Source of the DNA: JBBRTJ01 sp038244535
GTDB lineage: Bacteria > Actinomycetota > Acidimicrobiia > Acidimicrobiales > Ilumatobacteraceae
Reading direction: 5' to 3'
NCBI GenBank assembly: GCA_038244535.1
Contig: JBBRTJ010000133.1
Location: forward strand, 1 to 7,204
Length of the DNA stretch: 7,204 bases
Shown: positions 1 to 6,404 of the stretch, piece after piece
Layout of the letters: every line of letters begins with the position of its first letter
Numbering within the stretch: position 1 is the stretch's first letter
Notes under the pieces: generated by a model
Seen by the model: the letters and a program-made list of their open reading frames with translations, nothing else
What the model was told of the DNA's origin: nothing
Databases searched by the model: none
Translations under genes and position numbers: made by a program

Positions 1-56
1 ACCGCGTCGGTGAAGGTGCCACCGATGTCGACAGCCAGGCGCCACGATCGGCTCAT
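1..56 (-). CDS. Hydantoinase A / oxoprolinase-type protein, N-terminal fragment (runs off left edge)
   Basis: Only the first 18 codons are present. The protein begins MSRSWRLAVDIGGTFTDA, and DIGGTFTD at residues 10-17 is the hallmark phosphate-binding motif at the N-terminus of the hydantoinase A/5-oxoprolinase/acetone carboxylase family. Members are large cytoplasmic enzymes (commonly about 700 residues) that use ATP to open cyclic amides or activate related substrates, usually with a HyuB-type partner encoded next door. The ATG overlaps the stop of the upstream cupin gene as ATGA, so it is the last visible gene of the VOC-gntR-cupin operon and probably translationally coupled. Family assignment is firm from the motif; the substrate (hydantoin, N-methylhydantoin, oxoproline, a ketone or other) is not determinable from this fragment. 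Confidence 0.85.
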   Translation of the reverse strand, partial: MSRSWRLAVDIGGTFTDA

Positions 57-547
57 CGGGCACCCGACCCGTTGCCGCCGGCCTCGTTGGGCGCAGCCAG
101 CAGCGCCGCTGAGGCCCGCGCCACCTCGCCGGGCCGATCGACGTCGCGGCGGGGAGGGGCGAACACATCCATGATCCAGCACTCTCCGAGCTCGTCGTCG
201 CCGATGAAGATGCTGTCGCCGTGCCACACGCCGAGCGGTGCGAGGTACACATCGCCGGGGCGCAGCACGCGCCGTTCTGGCGACGATGGATCGCCGATGC
301 GGAAGTCGAGCGCGCCCCGCACGACGATGCCGATCTGCTCGTTGCCGTCGTGCTTGTGCAGCACCGAACCGGTCGCGCCGCCGGCGATGCGCCAGAACCA
401 CAGCTGCAGGTTCTCGCCATCGATGACCCGACGGCGGAAGCCGACACGGTCCGTCTCGTCGAACAACGACTCGTCGAAGAAGTGGACGTAGCGATCGCCG
501 GCGGCGGTCGTGCCCGCCGCGGGACCGTCAGGGCTGGGGGGGTTCAT
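53..547 (-). CDS. Small single-domain cupin protein
   Basis: A 164-residue protein with one cupin beta-barrel. Cupin motif 1 is visible as LHKHDGNEQIGIVVRG (residues 63-78) and motif 2 as LRPGDVYLAPLGVWHG (residues 95-110). The likely metal ligands are His64, His66, Glu70 and His109, so a divalent-metal-binding cupin is expected. The first 20 residues are rich in Pro, Gly and Ala and look disordered; no signal peptide or membrane segment is seen. The start ATG overlaps the gntR stop (ATGA, 544-547) and the stop overlaps the hyuA-like start (ATGA, 53-56), so it is translated with both neighbours. Cupins include dioxygenases, isomerases, ureidoglycine aminohydrolases and ligand-binding proteins. 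With a hydantoinase-family neighbour a catabolic enzyme or sensor role is plausible, but the exact reaction is unknown. Confidence 0.9.
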   Translation of the reverse strand: MNPPSPDGPAAGTTAAGDRYVHFFDESLFDETDRVGFRRRVIDGENLQLWFWRIAGGATGSVLHKHDGNEQIGIVVRGALDFRIGDPSSPERRVLRPGDVYLAPLGVWHGDSIFIGDDELGECWIMDVFAPPRRDVDRPGEVARASAALLAAPNEAGGNGSGAR

Positions 548-1266
548 CGGAGTTGCCGGAGCATGCGCTCCTCGACCTGGTCGAGGTGGGCGCGGGCCGC
601 GTCGCCCGTCGCGGCGGAGTCGCCCGCCACGATGCCCCGAGTGATTGCTCGGTGCGCCTGACCGGACTCCTTGACGATTCGGGCCACGGCCGCGGCATTG
701 GGCTGCGCGAAGAGCAACGAGTCGAACGCCGTCGAGGTGAAGAGCGCTTCGAGCACCTTGAGCTCGACCTCGGCCAGCATCGGGTTGTCGGCCGCCCGCG
801 CCACCGCGGCGTGGAACTGGCGGTCGAGCACGCGGAACTCGTCGAGAGCCATGGCGGGCTTGAAGGCGGCGGCCAGGAGGCGCAGCTCGTCGCGCTGCTC
901 GGCCGTGGCGCGGGCGGCCGCCAGCTCGGCGGTCGGGACCTCGATGAGGCGCCGGACCTCGAACAGCTGACGCACGCGCAGCTTGCGCTCGTCGTCGCCG
1001 TCGCTGTCGGGCTCGAAGTCGAGGTCGGGAAGCTGCTCGGCGACGTAGGCACGGTTGGCCCGCCGCTCGACGATGCCCACGCTCACCAGGCCCTGGATGG
1101 CCTCGCGCACCGACGTGCGGGCCACGCCGAAGTCGTCGCACATCGATCGCTCGGACGGCAGCGCGCTGCCCGGGGCGAGCTGGCCGTCGTGGATCGAGGC
1201 GATGATCCGAACCCGCACCTCCTCGGAGATCGTGCGCCGGCTGACCGGCGCGAAGGTCGGCGTCAT
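544..1266 (-). CDS. GntR family, FadR/FCD-type transcriptional regulator
   Basis: A 240-residue regulator with an N-terminal winged helix (residues about 10-78) and a C-terminal FCD ligand-binding domain (about 95-235). LPSER (36-40) and VARTSVREA (48-56) mark the recognition region. Arg40, Arg50 and Arg54 have the same spacing as E. coli FadR contact residues Arg35, Arg45 and Arg49, which predicts a TGGTnnnACCA-type operator; such a site lies 5' of the operon. The wing reads ERRANRAYV and lacks the usual glycine. In the FCD domain, Asp148, His152, His205 and His227 are candidate metal ligands of the kind that hold a small carboxylate effector. The gene sits between VOC and cupin with ATGA overlaps on both sides. 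It is inferred to regulate its own operon and the RraA-like gene; effector unknown. Confidence 0.93.
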   Translation of the reverse strand: MTPTFAPVSRRTISEEVRVRIIASIHDGQLAPGSALPSERSMCDDFGVARTSVREAIQGLVSVGIVERRANRAYVAEQLPDLDFEPDSDGDDERKLRVRQLFEVRRLIEVPTAELAAARATAEQRDELRLLAAAFKPAMALDEFRVLDRQFHAAVARAADNPMLAEVELKVLEALFTSTAFDSLLFAQPNAAAVARIVKESGQAHRAITRGIVAGDSAATGDAARAHLDQVEERMLRQLR

Positions 1267-1778
1267 CGGGGCAGCGCCGCTGCGGGGGTGCGGCCGGGGG
1301 CCGTGGTGTCGGAGCCGTAGCGAGCGATGTCGGCGGCGATGTCGAGCGGTCGGATGATCGCTTCGTTCTCGTCGGTGCCCCAGTCGGCCGGCGGTACCAG
1401 CCACATCACCTCGAACTCGAGCCCGTCGGGATCCTTGGCGTAGAGGCTCTTGTTGACCCCGTGGTCGGAGGCGCCCACAAGGGCGCCCGCTGCGGCCAGG
1501 CGGCGTCGAGCCTCGTCGAGCTCGGCCAGAGTGGGGACCTCCCACGCGAGGTGGTAGAGGCCCACGGTGCGCGGGGGCGTCGGGGCGCCGGCCGCCTCAC
1601 CCACGGTGAAGAGAGCGAGGTCATGGTGGTTGTCGGACGCGCTCGCCCGCAGGAACACGTACGCCCCACCGGGATCGGCGGTGACGGACTCGAAGCCGAG
1701 GACCTCTCGGTAGAAGGCTGACGAGCGGCGCGCATCACGCACGTACAGCACCGCATGGTTCATCCGTGAGATCCGCAT
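1263..1778 (-). CDS. VOC (glyoxalase/extradiol dioxygenase fold) metalloenzyme
   Basis: A 171-residue single-chain VOC protein with the paired beta-alpha-beta-beta-beta modules of the glyoxalase/bleomycin-resistance/extradiol dioxygenase superfamily. Seen are NHAVLYVRD (7-15) opening module 1, GLYHLAWEV (73-81) opening module 2, and SLYAKDPDGLEFEVMWL (111-127) closing it. His8, His76 and Glu123 are the expected metal triad, consistent with Fe(II) or Mn(II) and a dioxygenase, isomerase or lyase reaction; the reaction cannot be fixed from sequence. It is the first gene of the minus-strand operon, and its stop overlaps the gntR start (ATGA, 1263-1266). I chose the ATG at 1776-1778 because a TAnnnT hexamer lies 8 bp upstream, as for leaderless genes. 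An internal Met at residue 6 (1761-1763) is an alternative. The C-terminal 15 residues are low complexity. Confidence 0.88.
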   Translation of the reverse strand: MRISRMNHAVLYVRDARRSSAFYREVLGFESVTADPGGAYVFLRASASDNHHDLALFTVGEAAGAPTPPRTVGLYHLAWEVPTLAELDEARRRLAAAGALVGASDHGVNKSLYAKDPDGLEFEVMWLVPPADWGTDENEAIIRPLDIAADIARYGSDTTAPGRTPAAALPR

Positions 1779-1786
1779 CGCAGGCG

Positions 1787-1792
1787 ACGGTA
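1787..1792 (-). promoter_or_regulatory. -10 hexamer TACCGT for the VOC-gntR-cupin-hyuA operon
   Basis: Read on the minus strand, TACCGT fits the TAnnnT consensus of actinobacterial sigma-70 promoters. Only 8 bp separate it from the VOC ATG, so transcription should start at or next to the A of the ATG, giving a leaderless mRNA. No Shine-Dalgarno sequence is seen, which agrees. A possible -35 (CTGACC, 1809-1814) lies 16 bp upstream, inside the operator. Confidence 0.5.
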
Positions 1793-1803
1793 GCACCACT
1801 GGA

Positions 1804-1818
1804 CTGATGGTCAGACCA
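1804..1818 (-). promoter_or_regulatory. FadR/GntR-type operator upstream of the VOC operon
   Basis: Positions 1808-1818 form a perfect 11-bp palindrome, TGGTCAGACCA, which matches the TGGTC-N-GACC core recognised by FadR-type GntR proteins. The longer element CTGATGGTCAGACC (1804-1817) recurs upstream of the RraA-like gene with one mismatch and in the same orientation. It overlaps the expected -35 region of the leaderless promoter, so repression by the GntR protein of this operon (negative autoregulation) is the likely effect. Binding is inferred, not shown. Confidence 0.65.
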
Positions 1819-1946
1819 CGGGACCACCGCTGGCGATGCCGGTCGAGCCGAGGATTCACGATGCCGAAACCCTGGGGAGGCGTTGCGAGCGCCCATCGTC
1901 GGCCATCATGGCCGGCGATGGAAGAGCGCCTCGAAGCGACGTCGCC

Positions 1947-2249
1947 GTGCGCCTGACACCGCACGAGCAGGACCGCCTGATGATCTCGCTGGCGGCGATC
2001 GTGGCCCGTGATCGGCTGGCCCGCGGGGTCGTGCTGAACTACCCCGAGTCCGTCGCCATCATCACCTCGTTCGTGCTCGAAGGGGCGCGCGACGGCCGGT
2101 CGGTCGCCGAGCTCATGGATGCCGGCAAGCGCGTCCTGTCACGCGACCAGGTCATGACCGGAGTGCCGGAGATGATCGAGGAGGTGCAGGTGGAAGCCAC
2201 GTTCCCCGATGGCACCAAGCTCGTGACCGTGCACCACCCGATCCGATGA
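1947..2249 (+). CDS. ureA: Urease subunit gamma
   Basis: UreA forms the smallest of the three urease structural chains and assembles with UreB and UreC in the cytoplasm; the holoenzyme hydrolyses urea to ammonia and carbamate. From the GTG start the protein is exactly 100 residues, the usual UreA length, and opens with (M/V)RLTPHEQDRL as family members do. Diagnostic blocks are LEGARDGRSVAELM (residues 44-57) and GVPEMIEEVQVEATFPDG (72-89), ending TVHHPIR. The frame stays open upstream to ATGs at 1908 and 1836, but that extension has no family similarity, so GTG at 1947 is preferred; only a weak purine stretch precedes it. It is the first gene of ureABCFGD. Its TGA overlaps the ureB ATG (ATGA, 2246-2249), implying coupled translation. 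Confidence 0.96.
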   Translation: MRLTPHEQDRLMISLAAIVARDRLARGVVLNYPESVAIITSFVLEGARDGRSVAELMDAGKRVLSRDQVMTGVPEMIEEVQVEATFPDGTKLVTVHHPIR

Positions 2250-2602
2250 GCACGGCCTCTCCCCGACCGGTGGTTGACGGGCTGCCCCCGGGCGCCGTCC
2301 CTGGCGAGATGCTGCTCGGTGAGGGCGTGGTCACGGTCATGGCCGGGGCCGACGTCATCACGATGACGATCGTCAACACCGGGGACCGCCCCGTGCAGGT
2401 CGGCTCCCACTTCCACCTCGCCGAGGCCAACCCTGCGCTGGCCATGGACCGCGGAGCCGCCCGGGGTCGCCGGTTGCACGTCCCCGCGGGCACGAGCGTC
2501 CGCTTCGAACCAGGGATCGAGCTGACAGTCGAAGCCGTGGCCTTCGGCGGAGCGCGCGTGCTGCGGGGCTTCCGAGGCGAGACGAACGGAGCGGTGGACT
2601 GA
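2246..2602 (+). CDS. ureB: Urease subunit beta
   Basis: UreB is the second structural subunit and packs against UreC near the active-site flap region. The 118-residue protein has the beta-subunit core: PGEMLLGEG (residues 19-27), NTGDRPVQVGSHFHLAEAN (44-62), PALAMDR (63-69) and VPAGTSVRFEPG (79-90), ending in GGARVLRGF (101-109). An N-terminal stretch of about 18 residues precedes the first conserved block and is not conserved in the family. Separate ureA and ureB genes are the usual bacterial arrangement, unlike the fused forms of Helicobacter. The start overlaps ureA by 4 nt and the stop overlaps the ureC ATG by 1 nt (TGATG, 2600-2604), so the three subunits are made in a coupled way. Confidence 0.96.
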   Translation: MSTASPRPVVDGLPPGAVPGEMLLGEGVVTVMAGADVITMTIVNTGDRPVQVGSHFHLAEANPALAMDRGAARGRRLHVPAGTSVRFEPGIELTVEAVAFGGARVLRGFRGETNGAVD

Positions 2603-4308
2603 TGGACCTCGAGCGCACCCGTTACGCCGCCCTGTACGGCCCAACGGTCGGCGACTGCATCCGCCTCGCCGACACCAACCTGCTCATCGAGATCACCGAG
2701 GACCGGTGCGCGGGCGGCGACGAGGTGGTCTTCGGGGGCGGCAAGGTGATCCGCGAGTCGATGGGCCAGTCGGCTGCCACTCGGGCCGATGGAGCGCTCG
2801 ACACCGTCATCACCGGAGCGATCGTGCTGGACCACTGGGGCGTGGTGAAGGCCGATGTCGGCCTCCGTGACGGCCGCATCGTCGCCCTCGGCAAGGCCGG
2901 CAACCCCGACACCATGGACGGCGTCGACCCGCGCCTCGTGATCGGGCCCGGCACCGAGGTGATCGCCGGCAACGGTCGCATCCTCACCGCCGGTGCCGTC
3001 GACTGCCACGTGCACCTCATCTGCCCGCAGATCATCGAGGAGGCCCTCGCCTCGGGCATCACCACCTTGATCGGCGGTGGCACCGGGCCGGCGGAGGGCA
3101 CCAAGGCCACGACCGTCACGCCCGGCGCGTGGCATCTGGCCCGGATGCTCGAGTCGCTTGACGCCTGGCCGGTGAACGTGGCTCTGCTCGGCAAGGGGAA
3201 CACCACCTCGCACGAGTCGATGTGGGAGCAGCTCCGGGCGGGGGCGTCAGGGTTCAAGCTGCACGAGGACTGGGGCTCCACCCCGGCTGCCATCGACGCA
3301 TGCCTCACGGTGTGCGACGAGGCCGGGGTGATGGCGGCGCTGCACACCGACACGCTGAACGAGGCGGGGTTCGTCGAGTCGACGCTGGCCGCCATCCGGG
3401 GCCGAGCGATCCACGCCTACCACACCGAGGGTGCCGGCGGCGGCCACGCCCCCGACATCATCACGGTGGCCGGTGAGGCCCACGTGCTCCCATCGTCGAC
3501 CAACCCGACCAGGCCACACACGATCAACACCATCGACGAGCACCTCGACATGCTCATGGTGTGCCACCACCTGAACCCGGCGGTGCCCGAGGACCTGGCC
3601 TTCGCCGAGAGCCGCATCCGTCCGTCGACGATGGCGGCCGAGGACGTGCTGCATGACCTCGGCGCCATCTCGATGATCGGCTCGGACAGCCAGGCCATGG
3701 GTCGCGTCGGCGAGGTGATCCTGCGCACCTGGCAGACCGCGCACGTCATGAAGGATCGGCGGGGCTCGCTCCCTGGCGATGGCCGGGCCGACAACAACCG
3801 GGCCCGCCGGTACGTGGCCAAGTACACGATCTGCCCGGCAGTGGCCCATGGGCTCGATGGCGAGATCGGCTCGATCGAGCCCGGCAAGCTCGCCGACCTC
3901 GTGCTGTGGGAGCCGAAGTTCTTCGGCGTGCGGCCTCACCTGGTGGTCAAGGGCGGGATGATCGCCTGGGCCGCGATGGGCGATGCCAACGCGTCGATCC
4001 CCACGCCCGGTCCGGTGCTGCCGAGGCCGATGTTCGGTGCGTTCGGCCGGGCCCCTGCGTCCATCTCCGTGGCCTTCGTGGCGCCCGCCGCGATCGAGGA
4101 TCACCTCGCCGATCGCGTGGCCGTCGAGCGGGCGCTCGTGGCGGTGGCCGACACCCGCGGCCTGGGCAAGGGAGACCTCCCTCAGAACGGAGCGTTGCCC
4201 CGCATCACGGTGCATCCCGACACGTTTGCCGTGTTCGTGGACGGCGAGCGGATCGAGGAGCGGCCGGCGGTGGTGCTCCCCATGGCGCAGCGCTACTTCC
4301 TGTTCTGA
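2602..4308 (+). CDS. ureC: Urease subunit alpha, nickel-containing catalytic subunit
   Basis: The 568-residue catalytic subunit belongs to the amidohydrolase superfamily. All active-site residues are present, offset +2 from Klebsiella aerogenes numbering. Nickel ligands are His136 and His138 (HVHLICP), Lys219 to be carbamylated (GFKLHEDWG), His248 (LHTDTLNEAGF), His274 (YHTEGAGGGHAPD) and Asp362 (GSDSQAMGR). Substrate and catalytic residues His221, Cys321-His322 of the mobile flap (MVCHHL) and Arg338 are also intact. Length matches the family norm of about 567-573, and no frameshift or truncation is seen, so an active enzyme is expected. The start shares one base with the ureB stop, and GGAG at 2588-2591 is a plausible ribosome site. 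Activity requires Ni(II) delivery by UreD, UreF and UreG, all encoded downstream. Confidence 0.98.
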   Translation: MDLERTRYAALYGPTVGDCIRLADTNLLIEITEDRCAGGDEVVFGGGKVIRESMGQSAATRADGALDTVITGAIVLDHWGVVKADVGLRDGRIVALGKAGNPDTMDGVDPRLVIGPGTEVIAGNGRILTAGAVDCHVHLICPQIIEEALASGITTLIGGGTGPAEGTKATTVTPGAWHLARMLESLDAWPVNVALLGKGNTTSHESMWEQLRAGASGFKLHEDWGSTPAAIDACLTVCDEAGVMAALHTDTLNEAGFVESTLAAIRGRAIHAYHTEGAGGGHAPDIITVAGEAHVLPSSTNPTRPHTINTIDEHLDMLMVCHHLNPAVPEDLAFAESRIRPSTMAAEDVLHDLGAISMIGSDSQAMGRVGEVILRTWQTAHVMKDRRGSLPGDGRADNNRARRYVAKYTICPAVAHGLDGEIGSIEPGKLADLVLWEPKFFGVRPHLVVKGGMIAWAAMGDANASIPTPGPVLPRPMFGAFGRAPASISVAFVAPAAIEDHLADRVAVERALVAVADTRGLGKGDLPQNGALPRITVHPDTFAVFVDGERIEERPAVVLPMAQRYFLF

Positions 4309-4309
4309 C

Positions 4310-4339
4310 ATGGCCTCCGTGACAGCACCCCTCCGATGA
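4310..4339 (+). CDS. Possible 9-codon coupling ORF between ureC and ureF
   Basis: One base after the ureC stop, ATG at 4310 opens a short frame encoding MASVTAPLR. Its TGA (4337-4339) overlaps the ureF ATG as ATGA, the same junction used elsewhere in this window. No Shine-Dalgarno sequence is apparent before ureF, so ribosomes ending ureC could re-initiate here and be handed to ureF. A random origin is also possible for so short a frame; no product function is claimed. Confidence 0.3.
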   Translation: MASVTAPLR

Positions 4340-5037
4340 TTGCGACCGTCGCCACCGTCGCGCTGCTTGCCCTTGCCGACGGACGCTTCCCCTCGGGTGG
4401 CCACGCCCACTCCGGTGGGGTCGAGGCGGCCGTCACCGATGGGCGCGTCACCGGCATCGACGACCTGCACGCCTACCTGGCCGGCCGCCTGCACACCACC
4501 GGCCTCGTCGACGCATGCATCGCGGCGGCGACCGCCGCCCTTCTGGTCGACACCACGAGCTCCCGAACCGAGGGTGTCACGTCAATCGTGGAGGAGGCCG
4601 AGGCGCGGTGCGCATCGCCGACGCTGCGGCTCGTCAACCGCAACCTCGGGCGCCAACTCCTGCGCACGGCCGCCGTCATCTGGCCTGACGACCCGCTCCT
4701 CGCCCAGGTCATCGCCGTCGAGCCCGACCTTCCGCTCGCCGTCGCCCAGGGCGTCGTCGGACATGTGGCCGGGCTCGACGCCGCAGGGGTGGCGGCCGTG
4801 GTCGCCTACCAGTGCGTGACCGGGCCGGCCACCGCGGCCGTGCGGTTGCTCGGGCTCGACCCCCGGTCGGTCCACGGCCTCGTGATCCTGCTGGCGTCCG
4901 ACATCGACGCGATCGTCGGAACGGCAACCATCGCCTCGATCGGCGACCTGGCTGCGCTGCCCGGCCCGTCATCCACCCTCGTGGAGCTCGCCGCCGAGCG
5001 CCACGCCCGAGCGGAGGCCCGCCTCTTTGCATCATGA
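4336..5037 (+). CDS. ureF: Urease accessory protein UreF
   Basis: UreF is an all-helical cytoplasmic chaperone. It binds UreD, then recruits UreG, and regulates the GTP-dependent insertion of nickel into apo-urease. The 233-residue product shows the family's N-terminal block LLALADGRFPSGGHAHSGGVE (about residues 10-30), seen in actinobacterial UreF, followed by Ala/Leu-rich helices; length is normal. The ATG at 4336 is the only usable start, since the upstream in-frame codons run straight back to the ureC stop without another start codon. The gap from ureC is 27 bp and holds a tiny ORF whose stop overlaps this ATG. The 3' end overlaps ureG by 11 nt. UreF is less conserved than other urease proteins, but the context makes the call secure. 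Confidence 0.94.
   Translation: MIATVATVALLALADGRFPSGGHAHSGGVEAAVTDGRVTGIDDLHAYLAGRLHTTGLVDACIAAATAALLVDTTSSRTEGVTSIVEEAEARCASPTLRLVNRNLGRQLLRTAAVIWPDDPLLAQVIAVEPDLPLAVAQGVVGHVAGLDAAGVAAVVAYQCVTGPATAAVRLLGLDPRSVHGLVILLASDIDAIVGTATIASIGDLAALPGPSSTLVELAAERHARAEARLFAS
5013..5017 (+). promoter_or_regulatory. Ribosome binding site GGAGG that fixes the ureG TTG start
   Basis: GGAGG lies 9 nt before TTG at 5027 inside the end of ureF. It supports the rare TTG start, the only start codon in the ureG frame between here and the P-loop. The competing ATG at 5034, which forms an ATGA overlap with the ureF stop, is out of frame with ureG. Confidence 0.65.
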
Positions 5038-5743
5038 CGTCCCTGACCACGGAGGGGCCTCACCCGCCCCGAGCGCGGCGCACGGGCATCAGCCCGTCGT
5101 TGCTCGCCACGGCGGCGCTCCGACCCGCGTCGCGCTTCGCATCGGCATCGGCGGCCCGGTCGGCTCAGGCAAGACCGCTCTCATCGCCGCGCTGTGCCGA
5201 ACGCTGGCCGCTGAACTTCGCCTCGGGGTCGTGACCAACGACATCTACACGACCGAGGACGCCGACTTCCTGAAGCGTCACGGAGTCCTTCCCCTGGACC
5301 GAATCGTGGCCGTCGAGACGGGCGGCTGCCCCCACACCGCCATTCGGGACGACATCGCTGCCAACCTCGATGCCGTCGAGCGCCTCGAAGCGGCCGAGGG
5401 ACCCCTTGACGTCGTGCTCGTCGAGTCCGGCGGCGACAACCTCACCGCGATCTTCTCCTCCGCCCTGGTCGACGTGCAGATCTTCGTCGTCGACGTGGCC
5501 GGCGGTGACAAGGTCCCTCGCAAGGGCGGCCCTGGGGTCACGCGGTCAGACCTCCTCGTCATCAACAAGGTCGACCTTGCCGAGCACGTCGGTGCCGACC
5601 TTGCGGTCATGGAGGGCGATGCCCGTCGCGTCCGAGGTCCGCGGCCCGTGATCACGCAGTCGTTGCGGATGCAACCATCGGCGCCCGACGTGGCCGAGTG
5701 GGTGCGAGCCCAGCACGAGACCTGGCGGGGCCGTGGAGGCTGA
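5027..5743 (+). CDS. ureG: Urease accessory GTPase UreG, with His-rich N-terminus
   Basis: UreG is a SIMIBI-class GTPase that dimerises with bound nickel and GTP and supplies nickel to the UreD-UreF-urease complex. In this 238-residue protein the P-loop GPVGSGKT is at residues 43-50, TNDIYTTEDADFL at 70-82, the CPH metal site at 101-103, ESGGDNL at 133-139, VAGGDKVPRKGGPG at 157-170, and the guanine-specificity NKVD at 180-183. The first 30 residues carry six histidines (positions 2, 3, 8, 19, 21, 28), typical of UreG from organisms lacking UreE, and could store or pass Ni(II). Translation is assigned to TTG at 5027 because a GGAGG precedes it and no ATG or GTG exists in frame. It overlaps ureF and ureD by 11 nt each. 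Confidence 0.97.
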   Translation: MHHDVPDHGGASPAPSAAHGHQPVVARHGGAPTRVALRIGIGGPVGSGKTALIAALCRTLAAELRLGVVTNDIYTTEDADFLKRHGVLPLDRIVAVETGGCPHTAIRDDIAANLDAVERLEAAEGPLDVVLVESGGDNLTAIFSSALVDVQIFVVDVAGGDKVPRKGGPGVTRSDLLVINKVDLAEHVGADLAVMEGDARRVRGPRPVITQSLRMQPSAPDVAEWVRAQHETWRGRGG

Positions 5744-6404
5744 CGCCCGGCTGCGCATCGGGCGGCGCGGCATCGTCGAGGTCATGGCGCCGGCCCCGTT
5801 CGCCTTTCGGGAGCACGGCGGCATCGTGCACGCCGTACAAGCAGCGGGCGGGCCGCTCGGCGGCGACCGCCTCCACCTCGCGATCGAGGTGCTCACCGGG
5901 GCCTCGGCGACGATTCGCAGCGTGGCCGCTCAGCTCGTGCAGCCCGGGCCCGATGGCGACGAGGCGCGGCTGACGAACGAGGTCATCGTCCACGAGGGAG
6001 CATCACTCGACTGGGCGCCCGAGCCCACCGTGCTCGTCGCCGGGTGCCGACTCATGGCCCGCACGACGATCGAAGTGCGCGGTGACGCCTGCATTCGCTG
6101 GCGCGACGAGTTGGTGCTCGGCCGGCACGGCGAGGCGGCCGGCGAGGCCGACATCGTCTTGCGCGTGCTCGTCGGCGGCCGTGCCGTCGTGCACCACCAG
6201 CCCGATCTGTCGCCGTTCGGCGTCGGCTCCAACCGCGTGCTGTCGAGCACGGTGGTCTGCTCCCCCGCAGGCAGCGCGTCACCAGGACCACACTGGCTGG
6301 CCGCGGCTGACCCCCACACCTGGGTCCGCCTTGCGCTGGGACCGACGCTGGCGCACGTCCGGCGGCCAGACACGGACGAGGTCAGCGGGTGCGGGCCTCG
6401 CTGA
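5733..6404 (+). CDS. ureD: Urease accessory protein UreD (UreH)
   Basis: UreD is the maturation scaffold that binds apo-urease directly and is thought to channel nickel from the UreF-UreG complex to the active site. The 223-residue product shows the family pattern: GGPLGGDRLHLAIEV (residues 39-53), a beta-rich core, then SLDWAPEPTVLVAGCRL (91-107), equivalent to the W-x-P-x-P segment of UreD proteins, and ELVLGRHGE (126-134). It is shorter than proteobacterial UreD but within the range of the short actinobacterial forms. The start is GTG at 5733, which overlaps the ureG stop by 11 nt and has a G-rich stretch (GGCGGGG) just upstream. It is the last urease gene, and its 3' end overlaps the convergent RraA-like gene by 23 bp, leaving no room for a terminator between them. 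Confidence 0.92.
   Translation: MEADARLRIGRRGIVEVMAPAPFAFREHGGIVHAVQAAGGPLGGDRLHLAIEVLTGASATIRSVAAQLVQPGPDGDEARLTNEVIVHEGASLDWAPEPTVLVAGCRLMARTTIEVRGDACIRWRDELVLGRHGEAAGEADIVLRVLVGGRAVVHHQPDLSPFGVGSNRVLSSTVVCSPAGSASPGPHWLAAADPHTWVRLALGPTLAHVRRPDTDEVSGCGPR

Larger units (their letters stand above)
1779..1946. promoter_or_regulatory. Divergent intergenic region between VOC operon and urease operon
   Basis: This 168-bp gap separates the minus-strand VOC operon from the plus-strand ureA. The left part holds a minus-strand -10 hexamer and a FadR-like operator. The right part (about 1820-1946) must contain the urease promoter, but I see no convincing -35/-10 pair there. The best weak candidate is CACGAT at 1857-1862, which I do not call. 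No RNA gene or stable terminator is evident. Confidence 0.6.

Noticed and set aside
548..1141. Upstream extension of the cupin reading frame to 1141
   Set aside because: It is an Arg/Gly/Pro-rich out-of-frame reading of the gntR gene; the ATG at 547 overlaps the gntR stop and begins the recognisable protein.
1836..1946. N-terminal extension of ureA to ATG at 1836 or 1908
   Set aside because: UreA proteins normally begin at the (M)RLTP block and are about 100 residues long. The extension lacks family similarity and falls in the divergent promoter region; GTG at 1947 gives exactly 100 residues.
1819..1946. Urease promoter at CACGAT (1857-1862)
   Set aside because: The first base deviates from TAnnnT and no -35-like hexamer lies at 16-18 bp upstream, so the promoter is left uncalled.
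2152..4494. Long minus-strand open frames opposite ureB and ureC
   Set aside because: These are GC-driven shadows of strongly conserved urease genes, rich in His, Arg and Gly with no recognisable domain.
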